A stretch of DNA of 64,000 bases, taken from positions 1 to 64,000 of the forward strand of contig JBBHKE010000564.1 of NCBI GenBank assembly GCA_037447655.1, read 5' to 3'. Positions 1 through 12,300 of this stretch are shown in pieces (positions within the stretch are counted from its first letter, which is position 1; each line of letters starts with the position of its first letter). The notes beneath the pieces are model-generated. The model had not been told where the DNA came from. It ran no database searches and worked only from the letters and a program-made list of their open reading frames with translations. The position numbers were made by a program, and so were the translations under genes. The DNA comes from Zygnema cylindricum. Taxonomy: Eukaryota; Streptophyta; Zygnematophyceae; Zygnematales; Zygnemataceae.

Positions 1-1139
1 GTTTATAAATGGACCTCCTTTTCACTTAAATTTGTTAACGTATAGAAAAATCTCAAGAAATTTTATAAACTTTCAATAGTAACATAATATTATAGAGGCT
101 GATTTTACATCCGTATACATTTTTGTCAATTTGTAAGGTCGGAGTACCAAAATTTCTATTGTTGTTGTTTTTTTCAAAGGGGCTTGTTTTGGGGCTTGGC
201 TATTAGCCACATCTATTTTCCCACTCTAATAATTATGCTTGCTTGACTCATCAACACCCTCAAGTTCGAGCTTGGCCACCTTCATTGGCCTATGTAAGGA
301 TACTACAGTAAAAAAAAGTGTGGGAAACCATGTTCTTGAGCTCGTTAGTGTCCATTTGTTTCGTTGCTCCCACATTGAGAGATGGTCTAGGCACACGACA
401 TTATCTCCGACACCATTGCGATTATTGTTTTCGAAAGGGGACGTTTTGGTCGGCGAGAGTTTTGATATTTTAATCATTCCCGCGACTTGATCTTGTATTA
501 CTCGATGGTGCCCGTATTTTTGGCAACATTATTTGGGGGTAAGCTTCTTTGGTTACAGTCATAGCTCAAGCAGCTCGACATGTTAGATTGTCCATGAGTG
601 ACAAAGATAAGAAGAGGATAGGCTTTGTGTACACCCCAATGTTATGGATGACTTTATTCCCTAACGTTCAAGATATTGTTAGGGAGTTTATTAGATGGGA
701 ACCTCTGTACTAGTGGTTGGCGTTATTTCGAAAGAAGGGGCGTCGATAGCGCTCTTTTTCAATCATTAATTCTTTTTATCGTTTACGATTTGAGGTGGCT
801 TTACAACGAGTGCAAGTTTTTATCCTCCTCCAATATGTTATTGACGCTGTGGAATGTGAGTTTAAAAATTCTCTCAACGTGCTTCATCGATTTTAGGGGG
901 CTTAAGGTGTTGCTTTTAGTATCTCCCTAACTATGTTGAGGTTTGGTTAGGTAGTGTTAGTATGGGTACACTAGTTTGCTGTTCCGGTTGAGCTTGTTGT
1001 TTCTTTCAATGTCTTTGGGTTTGCCATTTGTTAGACCAAGGGAATTGACAAAAAAATGTAGTGGCAATTTTTTTTTTTAGGTACATTTGTAGAATGTACG
1101 GTTGAAACATTTTAGATTTTAGAGGGTGAAATTTTAAAA
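1..1139. other. Gene-poor left flank
   Basis: I see no gene here that I can support. Short open frames occur on both strands, but none shows a recognisable family, codon bias or splice structure. The sequence around 540-720 has a longer amino-acid-like run in one frame, but it is broken by stops and could be an old, decayed mobile element. Nothing else stands out before the tandem repeat that follows. Confidence 0.5.
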
Positions 1140-1428
1140 AGTAGGAATTTACAATTTTCAGATTTTGAATTGGGTGATTTTGGAATTTTAAAACATTGAC
1201 AATGTGGTAATTGGATTTTGAGAAATTTGACATAGAATATTTCTGGACATTGATTTTTGATAGGTTAAGAATTTTACAATTTTCAGATTTTGAATTGGGT
1301 GATTTTGCAATTTTCAGACATTGACAATGTGGTAATTGGATTTTGGGAAGTATGGCATTGAAGATTTCTGGACATTGATATTTAATAGGTTAAGAATTTT
1401 TTAATTTTCAGATTTTGAATTTTGAATA
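1140..1428. repeat. Tandem repeat, about 124-bp unit, 2.3 copies
   Basis: The blocks at about 1141-1264 and 1265-1388 are near-identical AT-rich units, both containing CAGATTTTGAATTGGGTGAT and TTTCTGGACATTGAT. A third, partial unit runs to about 1428. Each unit also repeats an internal motif (CAATTTTCAGA). Nothing suggests coding function. Confidence 0.85.
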
Positions 1429-1710
1429 CCTCATAATCGTCCAAATTTCAACTTATGTATTTATTTTGCTCGATTTTATGGCGGATCTTTTCTAAAATGG
1501 ACTGAAAATGCATTAAAAAAAAAAACAATGTAGACAAACAATAGAAGTGATATGAGGGGGTAACTAACCTTGTTAAAAGAAAATAACAGTCAAAAGGACA
1601 TTCTGGACGAGTATGGGAGGGTGTAAAATGAAGTAAAACCCCTGTAAATTAGAAATAATGATGGAAATATCGCGATTTTTTACCGAAATCGGGGGGAAGG
1701 GGGTTCGCCG

Positions 1711-1949
1711 CGCGTCCGGGGAATAAAACATACACTTTAGTGTACTAGCCGTACATTTATGTGTACGGTCTGTACAGGTATGGCCAATAGTTGTCGATAT
1801 CGATGTTATCGCCGATAAAACCGATAAATATCGGGTATTTATCGGCGATATTACCGATAGCGATATATTGTACCAATATATCGATTATCGGCTACCCAAA
1901 TAATGGTCCATGTTGGTTATCGGCAAATCCTTACCGATACACAACACTA
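1711..1949. mobile_element. hAT-like MITE, right-end fragment (TAGTGTTG family)
   Basis: The fragment ends at 1949 with TTACCGATACACAACACTA, the same 19-bp terminus as the complete element at 24988-25880. Its body (GTCCGGGGAATAA, alternating CGATA/TATCG stretches) matches the right third of that element. The left terminus TAGTGTTG is missing, so this is a 5'-truncated copy or one cut by a later event. Confidence 0.75.
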
Positions 1950-2212
1950 GCTTTTACAAGTAAAAAAAACATAGACCGGTTTGAAATGTTATTCACACGC
2001 GGAACCACTTTTTTTTCGGGTTCGTCTTTAGTATGCTTAGGGTTTTTTCCCCTTCCGGTTTTAAAGTCAAGGAAACATAGACCAGTATGAAATGCCATTC
2101 ACACGTAGGACCACTCTTTATGAAGTTTTTATTTCTTTCGGGTTTTTTTGTGCTACTTACTTGTAGTTTAGGGCTTTTTTTTGTTTCTTTTTTATTGTAA
2201 AATACATCCAAC

Positions 2213-2895
2213 CATAGTTCAAAAGTAGGTGAAAGTAGGCCCATACAATATGCCTATTGTATGTAAAACATACAATATGACCTTAAGACCCATATTGAAT
2301 TGGTCGCAAAATGAAAAATAATAGTAACAGGGTTGAGTTGCACATCGATCGATAGAGAATTAAATGTCATGTCTAAATTTTGAAAAACATTCGGACAAAT
2401 CTTTTTTTTGTGAGTTTTGAGGTATTTTTTATTTAAACCGTCAGATTTGGACGATCGAACAGTCGCTGATCAAAGTAGTGATCTAAGAAGATCACATGAA
2501 AAGATCATAACACAACTTACGATAGGACTATCGTAAGTTACGTGGACTACACGTCATATTAGCGTTTGCAATTTTGAAAGCCACATTAAATAAAGCCTCA
2601 AATTGACCAACCAGGGAGTATGGGACGATAAAAAAAAAATATTCCACACTGCTCGTCCTCGTTTTTTTTTTCCCAGTTTTCTTTCCCGCGGAATGTCATC
2701 CTACGCCGAGTCAGTTCGCTAAAAAAATTCGTCCGGCGGCGTCCGCTGTACTATGATCATACGTCAGATTCGTACGTTCGTACAAGAGTGTGCACAACGC
2801 ACACGCATACAGTATGCCTACTCTACGCGAGTTTTGTGCCAAGTTTTGTGCGCCTACCAAAGGCCTCCCATAAAAACGCCTACTTTTGAACTATG
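2213..2895. mobile_element. TIR element, CATAGTTC family, copy 1
   Basis: The left end at 2213 reads CATAGTTCAAAAGTAGG and the right end at 2895 is its reverse complement, giving a 17-bp perfect terminal inverted repeat. The 683-bp body holds a perfect palindrome at 2514-2539 (arms AACTTACGATAG) and shares long stretches with the copies at 59649 and 60870, such as AACAGGGTTGAGTTGCACAT. No open frame looks like a transposase, so it is non-autonomous. The flanks of this copy show no clear target duplication, but copy 3 does (8 bp). Confidence 0.8.
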
Positions 2896-3374
2896 CTGCA
2901 GTGCATTCCATTTTTGAAACTCAAATTGTACTTTCAGTTTTTTCACTTTCTTCGTACAACTATAATTTTATCTGTACGGCTTTGAGTTTTTGAGTCAAAC
3001 GACAAAAAAACCCTTACTTTGGCGCATGGGATACACATTAAAAGTTGTCTGAATGAAGATCTGGAATTTGATTCTATAACTTTCGAACATCTGGTAAACA
3101 CTAAAGAGTAAGTTTAAACGGTAAAACTGTCGCTTGAACGTTTAATTTAGAAGGAGCAAAACATGATGATGGTATGTCATGCATACCCCAGCACATCCCG
3201 CGCAAATTCAACTTCGACTCTTTTGAGTGTTCCAGGCTTCCTGTTTTCCAACGGTCATAAATTTGCTTTTGTGTTCAGACACTCTTCTCCTGTTACCCTC
3301 CGTCGCTCTCGACATTTTGAAGCGAATGGCGCCATTTTTACTTTGTAGAGCACGTTTGTAACCTCCATATATCC
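2896..3374. other. Upstream region of separase
   Basis: This is the 480 bases before the separase start codon. I see no convincing TATA box at a usual distance, and no recognisable element or repeat. It presumably holds the 5' UTR and core promoter. An upstream ATG at 3163 opens a 61-codon frame ending at 3348, just before the separase ATG. It could be an upstream ORF if transcription starts above it. Confidence 0.4.
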
Positions 3375-6300
3375 ATGGCGTGTATGGATTCGGGTGTAGC
3401 GGGTGAAAATGTTAACAAAACCGCAGAAACTATTCTGGAGCGAATCCAAAAGCGGCAGTTTAAGAGTTTGTCATCAGATGTTCAGAGGTTTCTGCTTCCT
3501 GTTTCAACTTTACGTCAGGGTGGGAAGGAAAACAGTGTTTCTCAAAACTCTATGCGGAGCTTAGCCAAACAATATACGCCCTTTCTGAGCCAGTTGTTGA
3601 ATGCTTGTCTCAATGCGTTGGCTTCTGGACCTAAGGTTGAGCCCTCTGTTACTGATTCAAAAACAGTTGAACAATTAAATGCGGATGCACTTTTTGAGAG
3701 TGTCACTTATGGCCTGGAAGGTCTTGAAAAATTTCGTGGATACTTGAAGGGTAGACCATATGAGATTGAAATTCAACGCTATAATCTTATTCGAAGACTT
3801 TCTTTATGGAAGAGACAACATGCATCACTAGTACAGGGTTGGGATCTCTATGGACGATTGTGCAAATTTTTTCAGCAAACTGGACCCTCCACCTTGGAAT
3901 CTTCTGAATCATTTCTTTTAGACGAAAACATTCATGGATTGAAGAAACTTGTAAGACAATCTGTAGTGACCGATGACTCCATTATTCCGCCATTATCGCC
4001 TCCTTCAAAATCAGGGGACAAAGATATGGACTTAGTAGTTTTGTTGACTGGTGTAAGTCTCAATATTATTGTCAGCACAACAGAGTGTAGCTTAGAAAGT
4101 GATTCACAATTGTATCTCAAGAAAATAGTACAACTTCCACGACAGCTGGAGCCATGGTTGAGGTAGGCGTCAGCTCTTTTTAACTCCCAACCAACACTAT
4201 AGAGAGACGATTCACAATGACAGGTTTCTTTTCAATTGCAGTAAAATAAAAACTGCTTTCTGTATTCTGAACCATGTTGTAAGATTGGAATTCATAAAGC
4301 TTTCACATGTGTCTCCTGTTAGGACTTTTTGGTGGTAAAACGTGATCGAAATCTGCTCTGTTTTCTGTCATTTCAGTGAATTGGGAAGGGATGGCGAGAG
4401 CAAAAATAGAGATTCAATCTTTCGGGGATTGTACAAATGTGCCCTAAATTATGCAGCTCAAGCAGAAGCCTCAGAGAAAGAGTCTATGGTTGAGCTCATA
4501 AGGTTGACTTTATCTTTCTGTGTGACATCTACTAGCGCTGGCAAATTTGTCCAGGTGAGTTCCTTTGTATCTTTGTATATATTCTTTGAAAGCAGATCAA
4601 ACTGCTCAAAGCAATAGTTAATTGGATAGCCGAATTGGAGATCTTCTATAAATACACTGTTTTCTTTAGTGCCAGAATTTTTATCTGCAGCTTAGAATTG
4701 AAATATATTTTTCTTGATGACAGTAAAAGTATTATCTGCGTGATTAAAAACGAAATTAAATTGATAGTGCAAGTATTAGGAAACGAAATTAACATACTTA
4801 TTTTAGTACTCTGAAAAGGTCAGGGAATACAATGAGCATGTGCGTGAGAGCAAACTTTCCTGTCACCTTATTGAATGCTGTATTTATCTTCTCTTATGTT
4901 TTGAAGGTAACTAGAAGCCTCGTTGACAAATCTGGTCAAAATGCCAATTGGGACAACGTTGTTTTTTTTTCAAATGTCGTTAACATGGCCATCCACCAAC
5001 TTCTAGAGAAAACAGACGTATGTACCTTCTTTACACCCTTTTTTGATGAATTTTCCATGTTTGCTGATCAGGATTGGCCCGCTTTAAAAAAATAAAAAAT
5101 TATACACTTTTTTATGCAACAACTAAATTATGAGTCATTATATCATGAGTCCTTTGTTTTGATCTTTTCAAAAGTGTTCGTGCTATGATACACTTAGCAC
5201 CCATGAGTAGTCCATCCAATTTGACTCAAACAGGGTGAATATCCTACAGTCTTAACCTTTCATCTGTTTTGTCCCACGGCCGAAGGATTGCAATTTACAA
5301 GACACTCCTTTTAGATTATTGGATATTATTTTGATCAGTATTGTTTGTGAAAGAGGTCCAGTCATTGTGTATGTCGAGAACTGGGAGTTATATTTGAAAA
5401 CTCTTGGATACACTGGTGAAAGTTGAGATAAGTGGTCTGGCTTATTCGTACATTGCCAGGAACGGAGCTCTGCCTCATCCTTGTAAAGCTTAGTTTGTCA
5501 GTTCAAAGGAGCTGTAACACGTACTGCACTTGTCTGTTTTTCCAGTCGTCAAGACTAATTAATCCAGGTTTATCTATGGAGTGCCTCCACTGTCTGCAGG
5601 ATGGATACCCGTTTCGTCGTAAGCATGTGCTTGAACTTGTTTCTATGGGTGCGAGGAAGTTTCTTCAATCAGATTCTCAACGAGGAAGTCAATTCCTTCG
5701 AGATCTCTTGCCCTCTATTTCACAGGTTCAGTCTTACAAACCTTTTTTTGTGAAGCTGGTTTGCGCAAACATTTTATGAAGACAATTGCTGAAAGTCAGA
5801 GATATCAGTCTGAGTATTTGCTTTTATGATAGCAACATGCGACTATAAGCCCTTTTTTTCCCCACGATGGGTCAGTAAACCGTGCTCTCCCTGTTAGTTT
5901 GCTTAGCTGTGCTGGTCAGGGTTTGATGGTGATCCTGTCAAGGCACTATCAAGGAGCACAGCCTTTTGAAAGAGCAAGTATATGATAGCAACAGCTGGGT
6001 TTAGGAGTGGTATTGAAAAGTAAGAATTAATTCTCACAGAAGCTTTTTGTTTGATACCTTGCATGTTTCTGCCAGGCTGTGGGAACCCAATCCTCAGCGT
6101 TTGCCTCACTCTATACAGCGGCTTTGGACCTCCAAACTCTTATTAATATCACTGACCAAAGCAAGAAGCTTGAGCTCAGTAAGCAGGAAAACGGGAGGAT
6201 CATGAAGTCAGTAAAGAAGATGGAGCCTGCAGGTCTTCAGGCAGCCATATGTAGAACACTCAGTACCGCCAGTAGCGCCTTGGAGAGATTGATTGAAGAA

Positions 6301-9300
6301 ACAAAGGAAATGAAGGGAAGGAAATGCAGCGCAGTGTTTCAGGAGGGAGCAGAATCACTAGACTTTTTCCAGAAAGTGGCAGTGAATTATGCTGATTTAG
6401 TCTGGGCGCAATACAGTGTTGGACATAGTAAGGAAAATTCCTCAGTGGGAATTGCTGGTACTGATAGTCGGGATGTTGTTGAGGTTAACTATCGACTGGT
6501 GGAGGTTTTGAAGCTTACTTGGCCATTTGTGGAAGTTGCAGACACAAGGTCAGTAGTCCAAAGATTCAAGGTAAAAAATTTGGTGTTAGTTTTTGTGGCC
6601 CAGATTGTGGCAGACTAGAGCAGCACGTAAAGAAAAATAGTTTTTTGCATTTTTTAGGCTCAATCTAACAGAAGGGGTGGTTACGTTCAATCAAACCATT
6701 TCCAAATTAATAAAACGAGCATAATCGAGCTTGATTACACTCGACACCGTATAATTCCAAGGGAGCTGAACTAACCATGGTTTTAAGTCTCTGACCCAGA
6801 TTCAATCATGCAGGGATGCAGATTGTGATTGCTGCGAAAGTGATTCTATTTCATGGATGACAACCTCTGCGATATCTGCCACTATGGCGGCGTTTCGATT
6901 ATGTTTTAGCATGGGATCTCAAACTGAGGTGAAATAACTTTTCATTTCGTTTCCTTTTCTGTGGAAGAGACCTGCTATGGTTTATGCCCATGGCTTCATG
7001 TTGGCTAAACAGTGCGGCCCTTTTTTTTTTTTTTTTTTTCGAGAGTTATGATGTTTAATATTTCATTACTGACAATGAGCTGGCCAGAAAGTAGCGCTTT
7101 GTATCTACTGTTTTTGCCAATACTAATTCTGTCCATGCATGGGCAGTGTTGCATCCTTTCCGGCTTCTACCATAGTTTCGTTATTGGTTATATTATTCAT
7201 TATTATTCATTATATACCTGACGTGAACTTTAGAGCCTCCTGCAGAATCTCGAAAAATTGGTTCTTGGCATTGTAGAGAGCAGTTTTTCAAAGGTGGACG
7301 ATGTCAAATGGCTCATGCTATCTATCTCGAACATGGGAGTTACTCTATTCAATCTCAAACTTTATGACCAGGTGATTTTCCAACCTAGAACAGCACTCCA
7401 TGGTCGAAGAAAGGTGTAAGTCTTTTCTGTTGCTTTTAAGGAGTTACCCTCACATTATTGCCAAGTTAGTCTCATGTGTTTATTCATCTGTTTTTGGACT
7501 CAGTTGATTTTATATGGCTTTGAGTTCACACAGGCGATCACTTCACTGTTTTTGCTCTTGTTACTGTGCTGTGTTTGTCTTGAATCGTGAAGAAAGTGAG
7601 TGAATGGTATCACCTATGTCTCAAGACGCTTATAAATTCAAATTAAGAAATGCCAGACATGAAGACATGAAGAAGGGTTCGCACTGCCTTTGACAGCCAA
7701 ATTCAAAATCCCCTCAAATCTCTAAAGTACTGATAATCATCCTCTATGATATTCATACCTTTGGCTTTCCAGGCAATAAAGCCTTTGCGATTGGCTTACC
7801 AGATGACTTCTATTAAGGCATTTGCCTCGATTCTAAAGGGCAACCAAAATAGGACTACGATCTTGGAACGATGGAGGCCGGTGGAGTCCAATTTAGTGAC
7901 TCAACTTTGTTCTCGGTGCTTTGCATTGGTCGACTGCTTGCGACGGTCTGGAAACGTCTCTCAAGCGGTCCTTGAGATCGAAAACTTTCTCATTAGTTGG
8001 GGGTGGACTGCTGAAGTGGTGAAAGAAGATGATGGTCCAAAATTGCTTGTTCAACGTTGGGTGAAGGTGAGCTTCTCCGACCTCTTTGTTTTGAGTATAG
8101 TGGTTGCAAAATTTTCACCAGAAAGTCGAGAATGGATTGTCCTCACTGATGCTGATATTCTTATCTAATCGGCAAAGTGAAAACAATTTTAAAAAGCATT
8201 TAAAAAACCCAAAAGGTCATTATCACACAGCCTTTATCACTGAGCTGGAGTGCTTGTATGTGACGTTGCAGATTAAACTTTCCTGCAATTTAAACAACAG
8301 AATTGACGATTTTTCTGGCCAACTTTTTGCTCTTTTAAAGAAGGCTGATCCAAACCTATCTATTGGAGCATTAGGTGCCTTACTGAAAGAGGTAAGTCTT
8401 ACTCTCCAAGTTATGGAAATATAGCTAATTTCAGCAATTTGTATGGGGCTGGTTCGGACCAGAACTGCGAATTGGCGAGCGAAAGCCACAGCTGTAGTCA
8501 GTGTAAAGCATCTGGTGAATAAGCTATCAAAACTCAATGAACTTTGAGATACAGATTACTTAGATTCACAATCGCACCCCGAAGAAATTGGGATTGGAGT
8601 TGTTCAGGAAAACCAAACTTTTTAGTGCCAAACATAAGTTTAGGAAGTCTATTTTGTTTTTTCAATCACAAAGGTAGATGTAGGATAAACGAATGTAACA
8701 ATTAAAGTTGTGGAATATTAATGGGCATATACCAAGACTGTTTGTTTGCCTTGGGAGATGAAAAAGGAAAACACTCCTGAGACTTCAACACGACTGAAAC
8801 ATGATAATCAAATGACTTTTCGTTTTCACATTTTATTTTATGCAGGAGTTAATAGCTTATGAAAGTGCAGAGCCTGAACATAAGGTAATATGTATGAATG
8901 CTAAAGCTGCGAGCCTGAAGATAATCTTATCAGAAGTTTACAACTCTGAGTCATGGCCTATTGAACGTTCACAAATGCTTTTGGAGAGTGCCCGACTGTG
9001 GAGACTTCTCCCAGGAGGCAATGTTACCTCTTCACTGGAACCTGTCCAAAACGCTGTGCTTTTACTGGTAAGACCCATTTTTATTCACCTTTTTTGGCAC
9101 CTATTTTGTGCCAAAACCTGCAGTTGGTTTGGGGCATCATAAGGTACACATTATATTTCATGTGATAGAGAATTAGTTTCTTTCTTAATTTCAATCCAGC
9201 TACATTCTCACACAAGCATCTGGGTACAATTGCCCTTTTTCCTTAGCATAAAAATTATTTTCTTCATTCTGATAACCCAATGGATGAGGTTGACTTGCTT

Positions 9301-12300
9301 CAGGAAAACTGTTTGAGTCAAAAGGCAAATGACAAAAGCGTAGAGGACAAGTGGTGTACAATTGAGGACTGCCTCTCTGTATCTCTCTGTGTACGCGCAC
9401 TCTGTCTACGGGAGGCAGAGCCGGAATCGAAGGTTAGCCTTTTCTTTTTTCTGACGCTTTTTCGGATGTTCAGCTCTGCTTAAATTCGCTTGTTGATGCC
9501 TTTCTGAGGGTGTCAAATTTTGTCTTTTATACATGCTGGGGAATCACTATATTCTCCCAGTATTCGTGTACTTGTGATTAATGGACTCCTCCGTATATAA
9601 ACCGGAGTCGAGTCATTAAGAAAAACAGAGACCTTTCTTGTCTCCACATCGAGACTTTCTGTGCAAATTCCTGGACGAGTTTAGAATTTTTGTAGAAAAA
9701 TTTGACTCTAAGCTACCAGCGGGTGTTGTGAAACTTCTTTGCAGGAATTCTTGAAGGACATTGAGAAGGCCATTTTGATCTGGGAGAACATATTAGGATT
9801 AGAAAATAGACGAGAGGTGAACTGGCTTGAGAAGAAGCCAAAGTTGCTTCGGCAAATTTATTCGGTTTCAACTTCTGTGAGCTTACTCATGGCCGTTGCA
9901 GATCTTTTGGCATTAGAGGTAAACTGAGCACACAAACAGCAGTAGGTTTTCCCCCATATGTTCTGCTATTGCCTTGCGTAACATCAGTCTTTTGTGTCAA
10001 ACATTACTCGTGGCCCGATTGTTTTTTTTTGCTTGTTGGACAAGCATCCAAAAATATCACATGGAGAGTTTTACTCTCAAAACCTGCTAGCAATGCAAGC
10101 TGTGAAGCCTTTCTCTCATCTCTGTCAACTGCAGGAAGAAACAAATTATTGAACTTCTTTTGTCAACCTTCTTTGGTTGCCTTCCTTGTGATGTTACAGA
10201 TGCGTGTATCAGCACAACAGCGCGCTCACTATCTGGCACTATCTCTAGCCTCTCTATCTGACAACGGGCATAAAGACGACCTTCCATTTCGTCTACTTGC
10301 CGATGTTCGTCTCAGTCATATCCTTTGTCCTGTACAGTGTTCGGCCCCTCTAGCACTTTTCGGTGGATATGGCGGGACAGTGGACATTGATTCCTACCTG
10401 CACCAATTACAAGTGTTTGCTCATCAATATTCTCCAGGTTCACTTTTAGACGCATGGCTTCAACTGCCAAAAATCCCACTGCCAATCACATTGCTACCTT
10501 CACAAACGATCGACTCGAGTGAACAACACGGGATGGATGCATATAATGGAGTTCTTGAAATGCTTCTTTCACATAGTGCAAATGTGAGTTCTTTTGAATC
10601 ACCAGTAGCTATGCGTCAGCTTGTCTTTGTTAATATCGATAAAACGTTGCTGTAAAGGTTGTCGTCAGCATTCTATGGAAAAACAGGAAAGTATAGGAAC
10701 AGTTAATAGGCAGCCCTCTGACTACATGTTGTCCTGTGCAGTCTCGACGTACTGTACGAGTTATGGTCCGACAGGGTGCTATAAACAGCTTGTTGGCCAG
10801 TAACAGCCTAAAGTTTGGGCGTGTAAATAAGGTGAGGGGCTATCAGAATTTTGGTTCAGTTGTACTTTTTCTGGTATTCTGAGGAACTATCTTCTGGCTG
10901 TGATAAGTTTTCCTCTGTTTATGATGTGAACCTTAGTGTTTCCAGTCAAAGGTCACAATAGCATTAGCATTCGCAATAGTATTAGCATTCGCAATAGTAT
11001 TAGCATTCGTTAAAGGTCACATTAGTATTTGCATTGCAGCTTAGGTCAGCTTTCCATGTTTGGCGTTTGGTCTTTTGCATGAATTTTCTACCATTAACTG
11101 AAAAGACTCTTAAGGTTCTCACCAGACCCTCTTCATCTATGATGTGTAAAAGGAGCCTGTTTGAAATTAGTCTCGACTGGGGATATAACATTCAGATTTC
11201 GAGAAGTCCCAAATAGTCATCTTAAAATACAATGACTATGTAAGGGTCTTCAGAAGGTGGGCTGGAGGGACAGTGACGTGCCATCGATGCCAAGTTGATA
11301 TTTAACATCGTATGGTGACATTGTTTCTTGAAGTGCTTGTGATGGTTTTGAGTTGTGACTTTTTCTGAAATGGCATTTCCAGGCCCTCGAATTCGCCACG
11401 GAATCTTTGAGGCTACGCAGCGCAATTTTCAGTCACATGTTTCAAGATTTCAAACCTCCATCCACGGTAGGAGACCAGGAGGGAATGAATGTTGGAAGCA
11501 AACAGTTTTCTTCAACTGGAGATGGTGTTAAATCCACTTGGCCTGTTTTCGGAGTTGGTCAGCTGGACGAGGTTATCAATGATGGGGGCATTCCTCCTAC
11601 TCAATGGCGGGTCCTTGGAGACTATCTGGAGAGCTTACACCAGGTGAAGTAACATTGGTCAACCATGACTTCCGAGGTCTGCCAGGTCCCAGGCAACTCT
11701 TTGTGCTCTTTGATTTCTCTTTGCTCTTTCTTCGTCTTTCTCATTCCCTCCCTTCCTCCCCTCATCTTCTTCACTTTTTGGTCCTTATTCAACCATTCCA
11801 GTTGTTGTCGCCCTCTTTCCTTTGTGTGTGAGAAAAAAAGGTTATGGTCTTATCAAAGTCGTCACAGTAGCAATGTCTTGTTGATAGTTGCTCACTTACT
11901 TAGAGGTATAATCCATGTGAGGCATCTTTAAGTAAAAGCCAGTAGCTGTTTACACAGGAACATGCTAGATTTTTTTTAATTCTCTTCTTCAAGGTAATTT
12001 ATTTTTTGTCTCGTAACCATCAAAACTGTTTTTTGTCTTCAAACCATGAAATGGAAGCTCAAGACTTTGAATGAACCCCATTGTTCAATTCTTTTGCAGA
12101 TGGGCTATGTTTGCGAGCTGACCGGTTTAGTAGAGGAAGCTGAAAGTCATTTTACAGCCGGCTATCGAATCGCAAAGGCGTTCGAGCTTTGGCACCTTCA
12201 AGCAGCCTTTGCATCTGCACTCGGTCAGATCACTTTATCATTCGGCAGTCTGCGTTGAATCATGAGCATTTCCCAAATTTTCCGTTTGTTCAAGTTCAGA

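Noticed and set aside
239-930. Overlapping ORFs of about 84 codons near the left edge
   Set aside because: They overlap on both strands, show no family signature or splice context, and are consistent with chance or decayed repeat sequence.
4242-4278. A small possible separase exon with acceptor and donor
   Set aside because: It would force the next exon into a stop (TGA at its start). Joining 4162 directly to 4377 restores the frame and a good protein.
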